The notes under the pieces: model-generated
Databases searched by the model: none
Seen by the model: only the letters and a program-made list of their open reading frames with translations
What the model was told of the DNA's origin: nothing
NCBI RefSeq assembly: GCF_963678635.1
Contig: NC_087062.1
Coordinates: 94,525,845-94,589,844, forward strand
Origin: Symsagittifera roscoffensis
Lineage: Eukaryota > Xenacoelomorpha > Acoela > Convolutidae
Length of the DNA: 64,000 bases
Direction: 5' to 3'
Shown here: positions 10,937 to 21,703 of the stretch, piece after piece
Position numbering within the stretch: the stretch's first letter is position 1
How the letters are laid out: the number at the start of each line of letters is the position of its first letter
Program-made: the position numbers and the translations under genes

Positions 10937-11421
10937 GTGTATGATAATCCTGAGTATGGGTTATAAAATGTTATGTAACCAATTGTGTTTTTCGTATATC
11001 TATCGTATTTGTATATTACTTCAGTGGTTATAAATGGTGGTGGTAGTGATTGAGCTGTTATATTTGGTGGATTTAATGGGTAGGGGTGTTGAACAATATT
11101 ATTAAGTTTGATCCTGATTTCAAATTTTAATTGGAGACTATTTTGTTGAAGTATTTGAATATTGTGTGATCGAATATCTTCGTGGATATCTTGTCTATAT
11201 TGTAATCTATTGAGTGCCCAACTGTGGAGTCGGTTACTTTCTTAATGTTGTCCAAATAATGGGGTAGGTGCTACGAATGTGTTCCAATCTAATCGTAAAG
11301 GGGTATTTGATGATGATTGTTCTCGATATCTGGCGTCGAGGTTATTTGGAAATTTTGAAGGGAAAAGTGACGGTGAGATTTGACTTAAGGATGGTATTGA
11401 CGGGAGTGATAATGTTTCTGG
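10937..11421 (-). other. Spacer between the proline-rich ORF and the glycoprotein
   Basis: The minus strand here is partly open but broken. It may contain eroded parts of the upstream ORF or of the glycoprotein leader. No separate gene is supported. Confidence 0.4.
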
Positions 11422-12252
11422 TTATGATGATAGTGTTGTATCAGTAGAGATATCTATTGGATCATTTACCAAGTTTGGTTCACCTTGTGTATATGAGTGT
11501 GTAGCCCAATATGGTAGTCGTGCGGTGGGATTGGGGGGGTTAAAGGGATTTTCACGTATTTGTTCAGATGTTGGTGTTGAACCTAAGTAATCTGAGGGTA
11601 TACTTGAGATGCTGCGTTGTGAAAAGAGTGGGGGAGTTACTGGTAATGTACTACATGATTTTTCTGAAGTAGTTGGTGTTGGTGGTTGGGGTATATCAAA
11701 ATGAACCCTAGGGGTTTGAAAATTTCTATTTCTTCGTGGATGTATAATTTGTCCATTTATTTCAACTGTATTTTGATTTTGACTGATATGTCTTATTCGA
11801 TTTAATTCTTGTGGTAATGGGGGGTACAAATTATATGTTGGTTCACTTAGAGGTGCCGGTCGCTGAACTGGTTCTAATGGTTCGGATAAGCGAGCGTGTC
11901 GTTCTTCAAAAGTGTATGGATTATCTTGAAAAGAAATTCGTGTGGATGTTTGGGGGTTTTGGGTAGTTTTGGGTATTGCTGGGTTTTCTTGGGATGATGT
12001 CGGTGAAGACTGATTTTGCGATTGTTGGTTAGCAATTTTTGAAAGTGTCCGATTGATTTTTTCTAGTGGGAAGATTTATGTTTGTTGTAATATTCTTCGA
12101 TGAATAGCATTAAAAGTGTTGTTGCTAAGGCGAACGTGACTATTGCCTTTTTTTACACATTTGCACATTGTCATGATTAGGGAGGATAAAATTGTGATGA
12201 AAATTACGAATAGTAAAAAAATATCTGTTCTACTAAAAATTGTTCGTATCAT
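11422..12252 (-). pseudogene. Small membrane protein with long proline-rich tail (one in-frame stop)
   Basis: A single frame runs from ATG (12252) to the stop at 11422, broken once by TAA at 12076-12078. The first 30 codons include a strong hydrophobic segment (about residues 10-26, FLLFVIFITILSSLI), followed at once by a Cys/Lys-rich juxtamembrane motif (CKCVKK). The rest is Pro/Ser/Thr/Asn-rich and probably disordered. The architecture suggests a membrane-anchored protein with a cytosolic proline-rich tail, which is positive-inside at the CKCVKK boundary. It sits between integrase and glycoprotein. I know no Ty3 gene of this kind at this place. The stop may be a mutation, or mark two products. 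Confidence 0.5.
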
Positions 12253-13150
12253 TTAAATAGACTTTGAATTATCGTACCTGTGAATGTGGTCAATGATTTG
12301 GGAAAGTTGGAGATATATTTCAAATAGGGAGTAGAAAATTTAAAAAATATTGCAAAAAATTATTAAAAAGATTATTAAGGCTTCAAAAGTATCAAGAAAA
12401 AATATTAGCAAAAGTTTAAAAAGAATGAAAAATTTTATGAAAAAATTTAAGATTATTTTTTTAAGGTATCGACTGTTAGAGAAAAAAGCATTTAAGAATA
12501 TTTTTTGTTGTTTGGGCCGAGATTCAAGTGTGGTCGGATTATTTATTGGTTTTTTGACAAGTGGGTTGAGTTTTATGAAAAATTGTTGGAGCTAATTTTA
12601 TGGTGTTCGGGAGGTCTTCTTTGCTTTGTTTTTATTTGGTATATAATCTGGGGTATTTTTGAAATATTTGTACTTTAGGCCAAGTGATTATGGTCCTTTT
12701 TGACTTTAGGCTAATTCGCCATTTTTGGTTGGAGGGTTTTTGAGGTCTGAGTTGGGAAAATATTGTTGATCTTTGCGTTATTAGATAGGGGAGGGTTGTA
12801 ATATTATGGTGGTATTTATTTTAGTTGTCAAATTTTAGCGGGTTGCTTATTTTTGACCTGGAGGTTGTAAAGTTAAAGTTATAGATATGCCTGGAGTTAA
12901 ATATCTATCGGCTAATAGGTTGGTGTTCAAGATATAGAAGCTGGCGGATTTGAGTGAATCCTATTGGCTGAATCTGAACTAAAATTGTTGCGTATGTTTA
13001 GGCATGTTATCTCGAAAATATGAAAGTTCAAAATGATTTAGAAGTGTAAAAATTTTTAATTTTTAAAATCAAAGTTGTTTTTGAAATTCAAGTTTCTTTA
13101 ATATTTTAGATTGTGAAATGAATGTTTTATAATTTTTACGTGGTTGATTT
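12253..13150 (-). other. Non-coding gap between integrase and the membrane ORF
   Basis: About 0.9 kb with no plausible minus-strand ORF. A lysine-rich + strand ORF (12350-12595) is antisense AT-rich sequence and I do not credit it. It could hold a splice acceptor or promoter for the downstream genes, but I see no decisive site. Confidence 0.4.
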
Positions 13151-14480
13151 CTAAGTCGTGATGATTCTCTGTGTTCTGATTTTTCTACTTGTTCTTGTGG
13201 TAAAATTTTTTCTATCATTTTCCAGTTTTTTCTTTCTGGGAGATATTTTTGGGTTTGGCGTTTTTGTATTGTTTTGAGTTGTGGTTTGTTTTTGATTTTG
13301 TTTTTCATGATGAACGTTGTCCTGTACATTTGTTTCTTTTTCTGTATTTGTATGATTTTGAACAACTTTTAAACCTGTAAAAGAATATAATTGAGTTAAT
13401 TCGCGTAATGCGTATTCTTTTGGGTAATAGGGCAATAGATTGTTACGATGTTGAATAATTTCTTTTTTAGTTGAATCTGTGAGTTTATACGTTACGTCAG
13501 TGGGTTTGGCAATTATTTGGTATGGTCCTTTGCGAAGGGGTTGTAATTTTTTAGAGATTCCTTTTTGTGTATTAAAATTAGGTATTAAAACAAATGTTCC
13601 AATTTTTAAATCTGTGGCTGGCGTAAAGCGTGAATTAATTTGGTTGTTAATGTTTTGCCTTTGTAACAGTTTCTTTGTTACTTTTTGGTATATTTCATTG
13701 TGTTTTTTATCTCTATTTAATATACATTTGGTATGTGTGCCGGAGGCTAATTTAAGAATTTGTGGATGATGAAAATGATCTTCATCATGTGTGTGTAAAG
13801 GTAGGTTATAACAAATTGAATCTTTATTTGGTTGGCAATAATAATTATGGGCATTTGCCGTAAACATAATTGGTTTTCGTGGCTTTTGATTAAAAACCAT
13901 TTCATATGGTGACATTCCTAAAGTTGTCGTAATTTGTGAATAATATGATAAGGGAAATAATTTTCCATCTGCTGACCATTCTGTGTATCGTGTATCGTTT
14001 CCATTTATGATACATCTGAGATATTCTTGTAGTGAACGGTTCATACCTTCGACTAAACCGTTTGTCCAAGGTGCATGAAATGTACGTGGTTTATGTTTGA
14101 TGTTGTATAAGTGGCATATTGTGATGATTTCATTATTTATAAATTCTGTACCATTGTCTGTAACTAGGATTTCGGGTAATCCGAATTTGACTATCCAATA
14201 TTCATTAAGTGTTGTGTAAGCATAATAAGCATTACAATGTGGTACTGGGTTGAGTGCTACATAATGTGTGAATGCATCAACAATGACCATAATGTAGGAG
14301 TTTCCTTCTGAGGATGGTGAGATTGGTCCTTTTGTGTCGAATGAAATGCGATGTTTAAAATATAAACTTTGTCCTTTAAAATCTTGTTTTTGTGCTATTT
14401 ATTTTTGATTTGGATACGGTTTATTCAATTGACATATTATACAATCATTGCATAATACATTTATCTAAATTGATGCATTT
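13151..14480 (-). pseudogene. Integrase (Ty3/gypsy type, DD35E core and GPY/F module)
   Basis: The ORF 13151-14290 encodes the catalytic core and C-terminus. The acidic triad is visible: Asp in IVDAF (residue 5), Asp in VTDNG (45) and Glu in LVEGMN (81), giving DD35E spacing. A GPY/F-like module (LRKGPYQII) and a basic tail follow, typical of Ty3/gypsy and some retroviral integrases. The zinc-binding N-terminus lies upstream (about 14300-14480) with stops in frame (a C..C pair survives). The product would insert the cDNA. The core looks intact; the upstream stops disable it as part of a pol polyprotein. Confidence 0.9.
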
Positions 14481-14536
14481 GGGAAATAAAAATTTTGTGT
14501 AAAGTTCGAGTATGTTTTTTCTGATCCGGAGTGTCC

Positions 14537-15703
14537 TTATGTATTTTGTGTATGGGAGATTTTAAAAGCTGTTAGTATCATACTTAAAGGTAGACAGGGA
14601 ACTTTAGAATCATTTAATTGATATTCTAAAAGATCTGTATTTTCATTAATTGTTGTGTTGTTAAATTTTCTGAAATATCGGAGGAGTGTTTTGTTTCCTA
14701 AAATTGTGGTATCAGCTTTTACGGGCTTAGTTTTGTATTTGTTCCATGATTTTAGTTGTCTAATTACTGGATCGAGATTTTGATACCGTTTTAAAAGTTC
14801 AAGTGTTATTTTATCTGTTGGGGGGAGAAAAATATTGTCAAAGTCTAGTTTTGATAGGGGAATTGTGTCAAGTGGGTCATGGAGGTCAAAAACTTGATTT
14901 ATTGTGTCTTTTGAATCATTTGTTTGTGGTCCTGATAAGTTTATTTTATCGGTCAAATTTTCTTTTTCAATTAGTGGAAAAAGGTCCTTTTTATGCGAGT
15001 GTTGTTTTATTCTCTTTTGTTGAGTATTATTTTTTATCCATTGTGAGTATGGAATTGGTTTAAATGTTGATGTTCCTAGTAAATCAACTTCATAGTGATT
15101 ATTTTGGCAATCTAAGTAGAGTGGAAAATGTTGTAGATTATTTATTTGTGATTGATCAATGTCAGTTTTTACTGCGTATTTGCATTCTAATCGGGCTGAT
15201 GTTTCATTTTTTAGGAGATAGAATTTAGTATTTTGTGGTATTTGAACTGTAGTTTTTCGTGTAAGTAATTCAGGTGGCGTATTTCTACTTAATGTATCTG
15301 GTAATGCAAGGTTTTTTCCTGCTGTCCAAACTATATGTAAGTTTGGGAATTTCATTGGAATTAATTGAAATCTATAAACTCTATGATTAGGATTTGATTT
15401 TTGTGTAAAGAGAAATATAATTGGTTTGTGATCTGTAAATAGAACTGTTGGGTGTTTTGATCCAAGTATCAGAAATTCGTATTCTGTAAGTGTATAAATT
15501 ATAGCTGTACATTCTCTCATTAGAGTTGAGAGTCGTAGCTCTGCTTGTGTAAAAAATCGTGAATTTGCTGATCTAAGATTCATTTTATTTGTTCCATTAT
15601 GTGATTGTAGCAATGCTGCGCCGATGTCAAAATTTGAAGCATCGCACATTGCATAGAATGGTTGATTTGGATCTGGAATTGTGTTTGAAATTTGTTCTGT
15701 CAA
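14537..15703 (-). pseudogene. RNase H domain and RT-integrase linker of pol
   Basis: The 388-codon ORF starts inside the RT/RNase H boundary. RNase H residues are seen: Asp in MCDASN, Glu in MRECTA, Asp in FTDHKP and Asp in LPDTLS. The last two-thirds is a poorly conserved linker toward the integrase zinc finger. The domain degrades the RNA strand of RNA-DNA hybrids during reverse transcription. It is in the same frame as the protease fragment (17111-17683) and the integrase, but not as the RT fragments, so pol has at least two frameshifts. Confidence 0.88.
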
Positions 15704-15830
15704 AATTTTTTAATTTCGTCAAATCGTGTTTGATGTTCAGTGGTCCATTCAAAATAATTTTAATGTCTGAGGATGTTATAGAAAGGTCTCAAGTATAATT
15801 GCATTTTGTAAACATATTTACTTAAAAAAT

Positions 15831-16847
15831 TCAACATTCCAAGGAATTCTTGGATTTTCTTTTTATTTGTAGGTGGTTGAAGTTTTTGGATTGCATCAAT
15901 GCGTGATTTAATGGAGTGATAGTGTTTCGTTCAACATTATGTCCTAAAAATTTAACGCGTGTTAAAAAGAAGTGCGATTTATTGGGGGCTGCTTTCAGAT
16001 TTTTGTTCTGAAGTATTTTATGATATTGTTCTAAAACTGTAAGCATTTCGTCTTTGGTTTGTGATTGCATAAAAACATCGTCAAAATAGGTGATTGCATT
16101 TTTCTTGAGTATTAATGGTCTAAAAATTTTACTCATGAAAGCTGAAAAAGCTGCTGGTCCTATGGATATTCCATAGAATAAGCGATTAAATTCATATTGT
16201 TGATTTCCAATAACAAATTGTGTTAAACGTCGTGATTGTTCATCTTGTGGCATTTGATTATAAGCACTATTCATATCTGCGGTTGTGAAGTATTTACCAT
16301 TCATCTTTGTTAAGATAACTTGTATTGGTTCAATAGGCCAATTGCATTTTGATTCGTCGATTAGTGAATTGAGATATCTAGCATCTAAAACTATTTTTAG
16401 TGATTCACCTTTTGCTAGAATGATAACAGGGTTGATGAATGTATTACCTTTTGGTTGTTCTTCTTTATTTACTGGTGATATAATTTCGTATTGTTCTAAA
16501 ATATCAAGTAATCTATTTACCTTGTCGTGTAAGTGAATCGGTATTTTACTTGCTCTTTGTTTTTAGAAAACTGCGTCAGGTTTTAATGGGAGGTGTGGTG
16601 ATGAATTGATTTTATCAACGTCAAATTTTGATGTTGCGTAGACTGTTGAATAATGTAACAGTTGTTTTGTTAATTTATCAAATTCATCTTGTGTGATTTG
16701 TGAGTGTTGAAAATTAAACATTGTTAAAAATGTTTGTTGTTCTTTTGTGTAATTTGTTATATTGAATGTCGGTTTAAAATATGGTGTTTTTGTGAAATAA
16801 TCTGTATTTATTTTTTCATTCTTCGTCAAGAATTGTTGATTTATCAA
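15831..16847 (-). pseudogene. Reverse transcriptase, frameshifted
   Basis: Fragments at 16563-16847 and 15831-16304 share a frame. The second begins with FTTADMNSAYNQMP, the Ty3 motif corresponding to FSxLDLxSGYHQI, and contains FYGISIGPAAF and the catalytic YFDD box (ITYFDDVF), then KFLGHNV. The stretch between them (16305-16562) is also RT-like, carrying the fingers/palm part. The family is Ty3/gypsy-like by the FDD box and GPY/F integrase downstream. It copies the element's RNA to DNA. The frame changes relative to protease and RNase H, so this copy cannot make an intact enzyme. Confidence 0.9.
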
Positions 16848-17110
16848 ATATCGAATAGTTGTAATATATTATTTTCTCGATAGGCTACTTCAATTATAGG
16901 TGAAATTGTAGCATTTGTTTCGCAATATCATAAAATTCCCAAGGGTAATGTTGTTTGATATGGTATTTTTTGAGTATTTTATAGATGAGATTGTAATTTG
17001 GAAAAATTTGTGAATAGGTTTAAATTCGAAGTCTGACATAAAAAATTGTTGTTTATTTTGGTTTTGTCATTTTGATGAACTTGTTTTATTAAAAAATTAT
17101 ATATATTTCC

Positions 17111-17683
17111 TTATAGTGGTTTCAAGTGTTTCCGTTTTTGATTATAAATGAGGTAAAATTTTGAAAAAATTGGTGGTTGTTTGTTTAATCTTTGGAAGAA
17201 TGTTAAGGCTGTGTTTTTTGTTTTTGTATATTTGTCTTTGATATGGATTTTACTATGTAAGATGTTTATTGTTGGTATATATTTAGTAATAAATAGTATG
17301 CCAATGATATTGTGCTTAATATCATTAATATGAAATGTTTGTTTAAACGGCTTGTTCAGAATCTTGTTTTGTTCCATTTTTCTTGTGGGAACAAGGAATA
17401 GTTGGATTTTTCCATAGTTTACTAATGTTGATCCTTGTGCTGTTGCCAATTTACTAGATGTTTCAAGAGGTGTTAAATTTGGGTGTAGTGTTTTACTTTT
17501 ATTCCATGTGGGAATATTAATTATATTTGATTCTGCTCTTGAGTCGATTAAAAAATCAATTTCAAGATCTGGTGGTTGAAATTCTTTACTTCTTGGACTC
17601 TCTAAGAGAAATGGATTTGTCCGAATTTTTTCTCTTGGTTGTTCTTTTTGTATATTTTGTAAATATGTTTTGTGTTTGAGCAT
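17111..17683 (-). pseudogene. Retropepsin-like protease, active-site glycine lost
   Basis: FLIDSRAESNII matches the retropepsin signature FLIDTGAESN but has Arg in place of the invariant Gly of D-S/T-G. A hydrophobic flap-like stretch follows. Family members are dimeric aspartic proteases that process Gag-Pol. The ORF partly overlaps the frame carrying the Gag tail (17602-18006), an arrangement that would fit ribosomal frameshifting between gag and pro, although decay cannot be excluded. The downstream linker ends at the stop at 17111. Confidence 0.7.
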
Positions 17684-19742
17684 TGTGTTTCATCTTTTTT
17701 ATCAGGTTTAATTACCATGTTAATTTCTTTTACTTCTTGTGTAGTTTGTGTATTATTATTAATGGGTCCAATGTAGTAATTATGAAGAAGCTCCAAATGA
17801 TTTTCATAAATATGTGAAGTAAAAGGTTGTTCGTATATGATAGATTCATAGTCGTTTTTGACTGTTATCATATTTACAGAGATGGTATTATCTGTATCAC
17901 TCTCAGTATCTGATGATTCACAAATAAAGTGATTTAGTTGTAGTTCATTACTTCCTGTGTCATCAATACCTGGGGGGTCTGAAGTTGTTTCTTCATTTGT
18001 TTGCACTTGATTAATGTGTCTTTGATGTTTCGGTGTGTTACTTCTGTATCGATGTTTAGAATCGGGATAACGGTTATTTTTCCTATGTGGTGACTGGGAA
18101 TAATTTCTGTATCGATTATTGTAACTTGAGTTTCGATTTTGTGAATTATTTCGTGATCTGTTTTGCTAGTTATCATTTTATCTGTGATAATTCCATCTAT
18201 TATATGAGTTATTCCTTGATCTATTGTTTGAATAGTTCTGATTTCGATTGTTTGAAACACTTCTATGCCTACTGTGTGAATAGTTTCTATTTCTGTTGTA
18301 TGATGAGTTTCGTGATCTATTATTGGAATAGTGTATATTCCTTGGGTTTGAATAGGAACTGGATGCAGAAACAAATTCTGTTGTGTTTGAATTCGATCGT
18401 GAATAGTTATTTTGGTTATTTTGGCTATTCGATCGGCTATGTCTATTTTGTGAGAAATTTCGTGAATTTCTTTGTTCTCGCTATCTACCTCTATAACTTG
18501 AGTTATATGGTGATTGATTTCTTGAGTAATTTGAGTTACTTGAAAGTGGTTTTCTTGAACTATTATGATTATATATATTTTTGTTTGGTAGATTTTGATC
18601 TTTTTTCATGTATTGATAGAATGATTTATTTGGTTCTTTTGCTTTTGAGGTTTATTCTGATTGTCTTGTTGTTTTTGTCTACATTCGGCGATACTGTGTC
18701 CGTATCGTCGGCAGTAATTACACCATTTTTTGAAAGATAGTTTGCCTTTAAAATTTGGGTTTCTTCCATAGATGTTTAGTATTTCAGTGATTTTTTCAAT
18801 CAGGTCTGTGTCTGATTCTTGTATATTATTTATATGTGTAGTATTTGTTTCAATTCGATTAACATATTGTAATTTTAGATTTTCTGTTTCTTCGAGTTTC
18901 ATTGTGATTTCTGCTTGTTCTAATTTATCTACTACTTTTCTAAAATCTAAATCTGGTTCTCGAATTGAGGAAGGATGAGATGCTCTCTTTTTTATAGCTA
19001 TTTTCCTTAATTGAAGTGTTAAGGTCATCATTAAAATTTCTGTCATTTTTGTGTTTTTGTAATCAAGTGTATTGAGTGAATATGCTTTTTGAACTAGTGT
19101 TTCGATTCGAACTGCTAATTGTTTGATTGTTTCATTTGGTAATCTGCGAATTTCGTTGCATAAAACTCTTTGATGTTGTTTGTTTCTTTCAGAATCGAAC
19201 ATTTTTGAAAATTCTTGTGTGAATCTTTTCCAATCTGATTTTATTTCTATGGGTAATACTGAAAACCATTTTTGAGCCGCGCCATCTAGTGTTGTTTGTA
19301 TTAACGCTGTGCGTCTATGTATCCAGTTTTGATGGAGTGGCGTATTAATTGGTTCGGGTCCTATATTTAAAATTAAATTTGCTGTTACTGCATTTAAATA
19401 ATCCTCTACAGACTATTCAGGGTCTGTTCCTGTGAATACCATCAGTGGTTTATTTGATGTTATTGACGATCCACCCATGAGGTATGGATTCATAGTCATC
19501 TGTAGTGATTCTGCGGCATTTGGTATTTGTGAAAAGTTTGAAAGTTGATGTTTTGTTATTTCGTGTTGCTGGAGGTAATATGGAAGCAGTATTTCATTTT
19601 GCATTTGAGTTGGTTGATAAGAATGCATAGTCATTGGGTTTTGTGGCTGTATTGGTTGAAAAGATTGTGTGTTAATTGGGTTTTGTATATGCATTTGTTG
19701 TGGATTTTGTATATTTGTTGGATTTTGTGGGTAAATTTTCAT
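17602..19742 (-). pseudogene. Gag C-terminal half: capsid-like region, CCHC knuckle and Arg/Ser/Asn-rich nucleocapsid
   Basis: A Gln/Pro/Asn-rich stretch (19413-19742) leads into a Ty3 Gag-like capsid segment (18606-19202 plus the part up to 19410, with AAQKWFSVLP and RLPNETIKQL). It has one CCHC knuckle, CNYCRRYGHSIAEC (about 18700-18740). After a frame change it continues as an Arg/Ser/Asn-rich repeat tract (NRSRN-like, about 18010-18600) and an acidic tail ending at 17602. Such proteins form the particle and bind RNA. A stop at 19410 and a frame change near 18600 break it. The Ile/Thr/His-rich frame at 17934-18374 is a shadow of the Arg/Ser/Asn tract. Confidence 0.75.
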
Positions 19743-20455
19743 ATTTTGAGATGGTTGAGACTGTCGCGGTCTCTGTATGTGTTATTCTTTAGTATATGGT
19801 GCAAAAACATCTGGTTGATGATAATCATCATCATCAGATGATAGGTAATTTGTGTTATAAGGTGTTTGTTGTTTATTTTTGTTTTGTTGAAAAAATGGGT
19901 AATTTTCACTATAACCCTGTGGAGAGTGTGGATTATCTGGAAAATTTACTGAATTGATCGATGTATTTGGGAGATTCCAATAATGGGAACATAGGTGATT
20001 TAAATTTTGTGTATTTTTTCGGGGGGGTTCATTTATTTTTTGTTGGTGTGCTTAATTATAATTGTGTTCTGCAAAAATGTTTCTTGTGAACGTTTTTCTT
20101 GTTTTTGACGGTTTTGTCATTGGTCTATACGTCTGATAGTCCATATGTGAGTATTTTGGAGCAACCGAAGGTTTAACGGTTGACTGTAAGGTTACCTGTG
20201 TTAGTGATGTATTCGGATTTTTTGGTGTTGTCAGATTTGGGTGTATTGGTGAAATACTTTATTGTGTAGTTGTTACTGTTGTTTGAACGATTTCTTCATT
20301 TATGAAATGTGATGGTGTTTGAATGTCTTGCTGTGTAAGATTTCTGGTTCCATTGAGATTTTTATTATGTATGACTATTGAATTTAAGCTGTTATTTCGT
20401 GTATCAGGTAAAAATTCATTATAATTTAGTGGTGTTGCGTCAATCGTTAATGGTA
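19743..20455 (-). pseudogene. Central Gag region, Asn/Gln/Pro-rich, broken
   Basis: Open but interrupted low-complexity coding links the two recognised Gag parts. It includes a Gln/Asn-rich stretch and a run of four Asp codons near 19825. It changes from the frame of the N-terminal part to that of the capsid part. It is inferred to belong to an unusually long Gag. Confidence 0.45.
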
Positions 20456-21262
20456 TTACTCTACATAATCTCTGTGAAAAGATATTGTACTTATCGCTTG
20501 ACTAGAGATATCTTGTGGAATATTGATAAATGCTGGATGAGACCATTTAGGGTCCCAAACATAATCTGATTGTTCTGCAATGACAGTGTCGTCATTGGTA
20601 CTTTGGGGTCTGAAATTTTTTCTTGCTTGTGAAATTAAATCTAGGTTGTGGGTAAAATGATCTATTATAAACCATGCTAAAATTTTTTGCAAATCATGTT
20701 TAGTGTTTTGTGAGACATCATTTTTGGTGAAATTTTTGCGGATTATATGTAAAAATGTTGAAAATATTGTGATTTTGTTTCTTACTTTTGTATGTTTGGA
20801 TGTTTCGATTGGTGACGTGCTTTGAACTTCTGTTTTTTCTTATATAGATATATTACTATATATTATTGCAAAAACTTCGTTAGTGAATATGGAGTTTGCT
20901 CTTTGTGATTTATGATATTGTATGCTTTTGATATATTCTATGAATACTTTTGAAAATTCTAAATCTATATCATCTGTTTGAATTACATATTTGTTATGAG
21001 CTGTTCGTGGTGTGCTGAATTCTATGGTGTAGATTCCGTATTGTTGTGTTAGGTTACATATGTTTTTTAGATAATGTTCTATAATTTGTCTTTTGATTTT
21101 TACATCCGGGAATTCTGCTTTGGATGGACTGATTCCTGGTTCAAACAAATTTACGAGTAAGTTTTTACAAAATCGTGTTTGTCCTCTATCCTGGAGTGAA
21201 TCTATAAGAAAGGGAAAAACTGCTTCTTCATCTGGACTTTCGTCACTTTGAGTGTGGCTCAT
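20456..21262 (-). pseudogene. N-terminal Gag or pre-Gag ORF, one in-frame stop
   Basis: ATG at 21262 opens an acidic start (SDESPDEEAVFPFLID), and the frame runs to 20456 with a single stop at about 20840. The two open parts (20840-21262, 20456-20692) are in the same frame. No matrix-protein family is recognised. It precedes the capsid part by about 700 bp of Asn/Gln-rich coding, making total Gag about 1200 codons if continuous, much longer than usual for Ty3 elements. Confidence 0.5.
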
Positions 21263-21356
21263 TGTTTCGTTTGATGACTGTTAATATATAATTATCAATA
21301 TGTCTAATTAGTTGATTCCAATTATATAGGGGTACTGGTTTGTGTTTATATTGCTT

Positions 21357-21703
21357 TTAGATTCTTCTTTTTCCTCTTTTTGATGAGTTTGAAGTTGTTT
21401 CTGAATCGGAAAAATATAGTTCGTCATGTATGGGGCAATTTTTATTTATTGATTCCTTTAATTTGTATAGTTCGTCGTAACTGCTGGCTTCTGATCCGGA
21501 AAATGCGTTTCTATTTTTTGAAAATAATTTTCGGGTTATTTGTCTTTGTTTGTTTATAGTTTTATTTTTATTGTTTGTCGTTTTGTTCGAATGTATCCAA
21601 CTGCTTGTGTATGTGGGGTTAATACAAGATCGTATTTTTGGTTGTCTATTTCACAATTGTGTAAAACGATTGTTTGTTTATTTCCTAAATTTTTGAATGA
21701 CAT
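21357..21703 (-). pseudogene. Small ORF upstream of gag, frameshifted
   Basis: ATG at 21703 opens a 49-codon ORF ending at 21554. An overlapping frame stays open on to the stop at 21357 and encodes a Lys/Arg-rich then Ser/Glu-rich segment (SGSEASSYDELY, and SDSETTSNSS before a basic end). The repeated DELY motif and the joined composition suggest one small protein of about 100 residues broken by a single shift. It lies in the leader, before gag. I do not recognise it. Confidence 0.4.

Noticed and set aside
12350..12595. Lys-rich + strand ORF
   Set aside because: AT-rich antisense sequence in a gap of the giant element; no recognisable domain.
17934..18374. Ile/Thr/His-rich minus-strand ORF
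   Set aside because: It is the wrong frame of the Arg/Ser/Asn-rich nucleocapsid tract, which runs into the frame at 17602-18006.
18087..18740. 217-codon + strand ORF rich in Tyr, Phe and Cys
   Set aside because: Antisense shadow of the Gag nucleocapsid repeats; the composition follows from the complement of AGN-rich codons.
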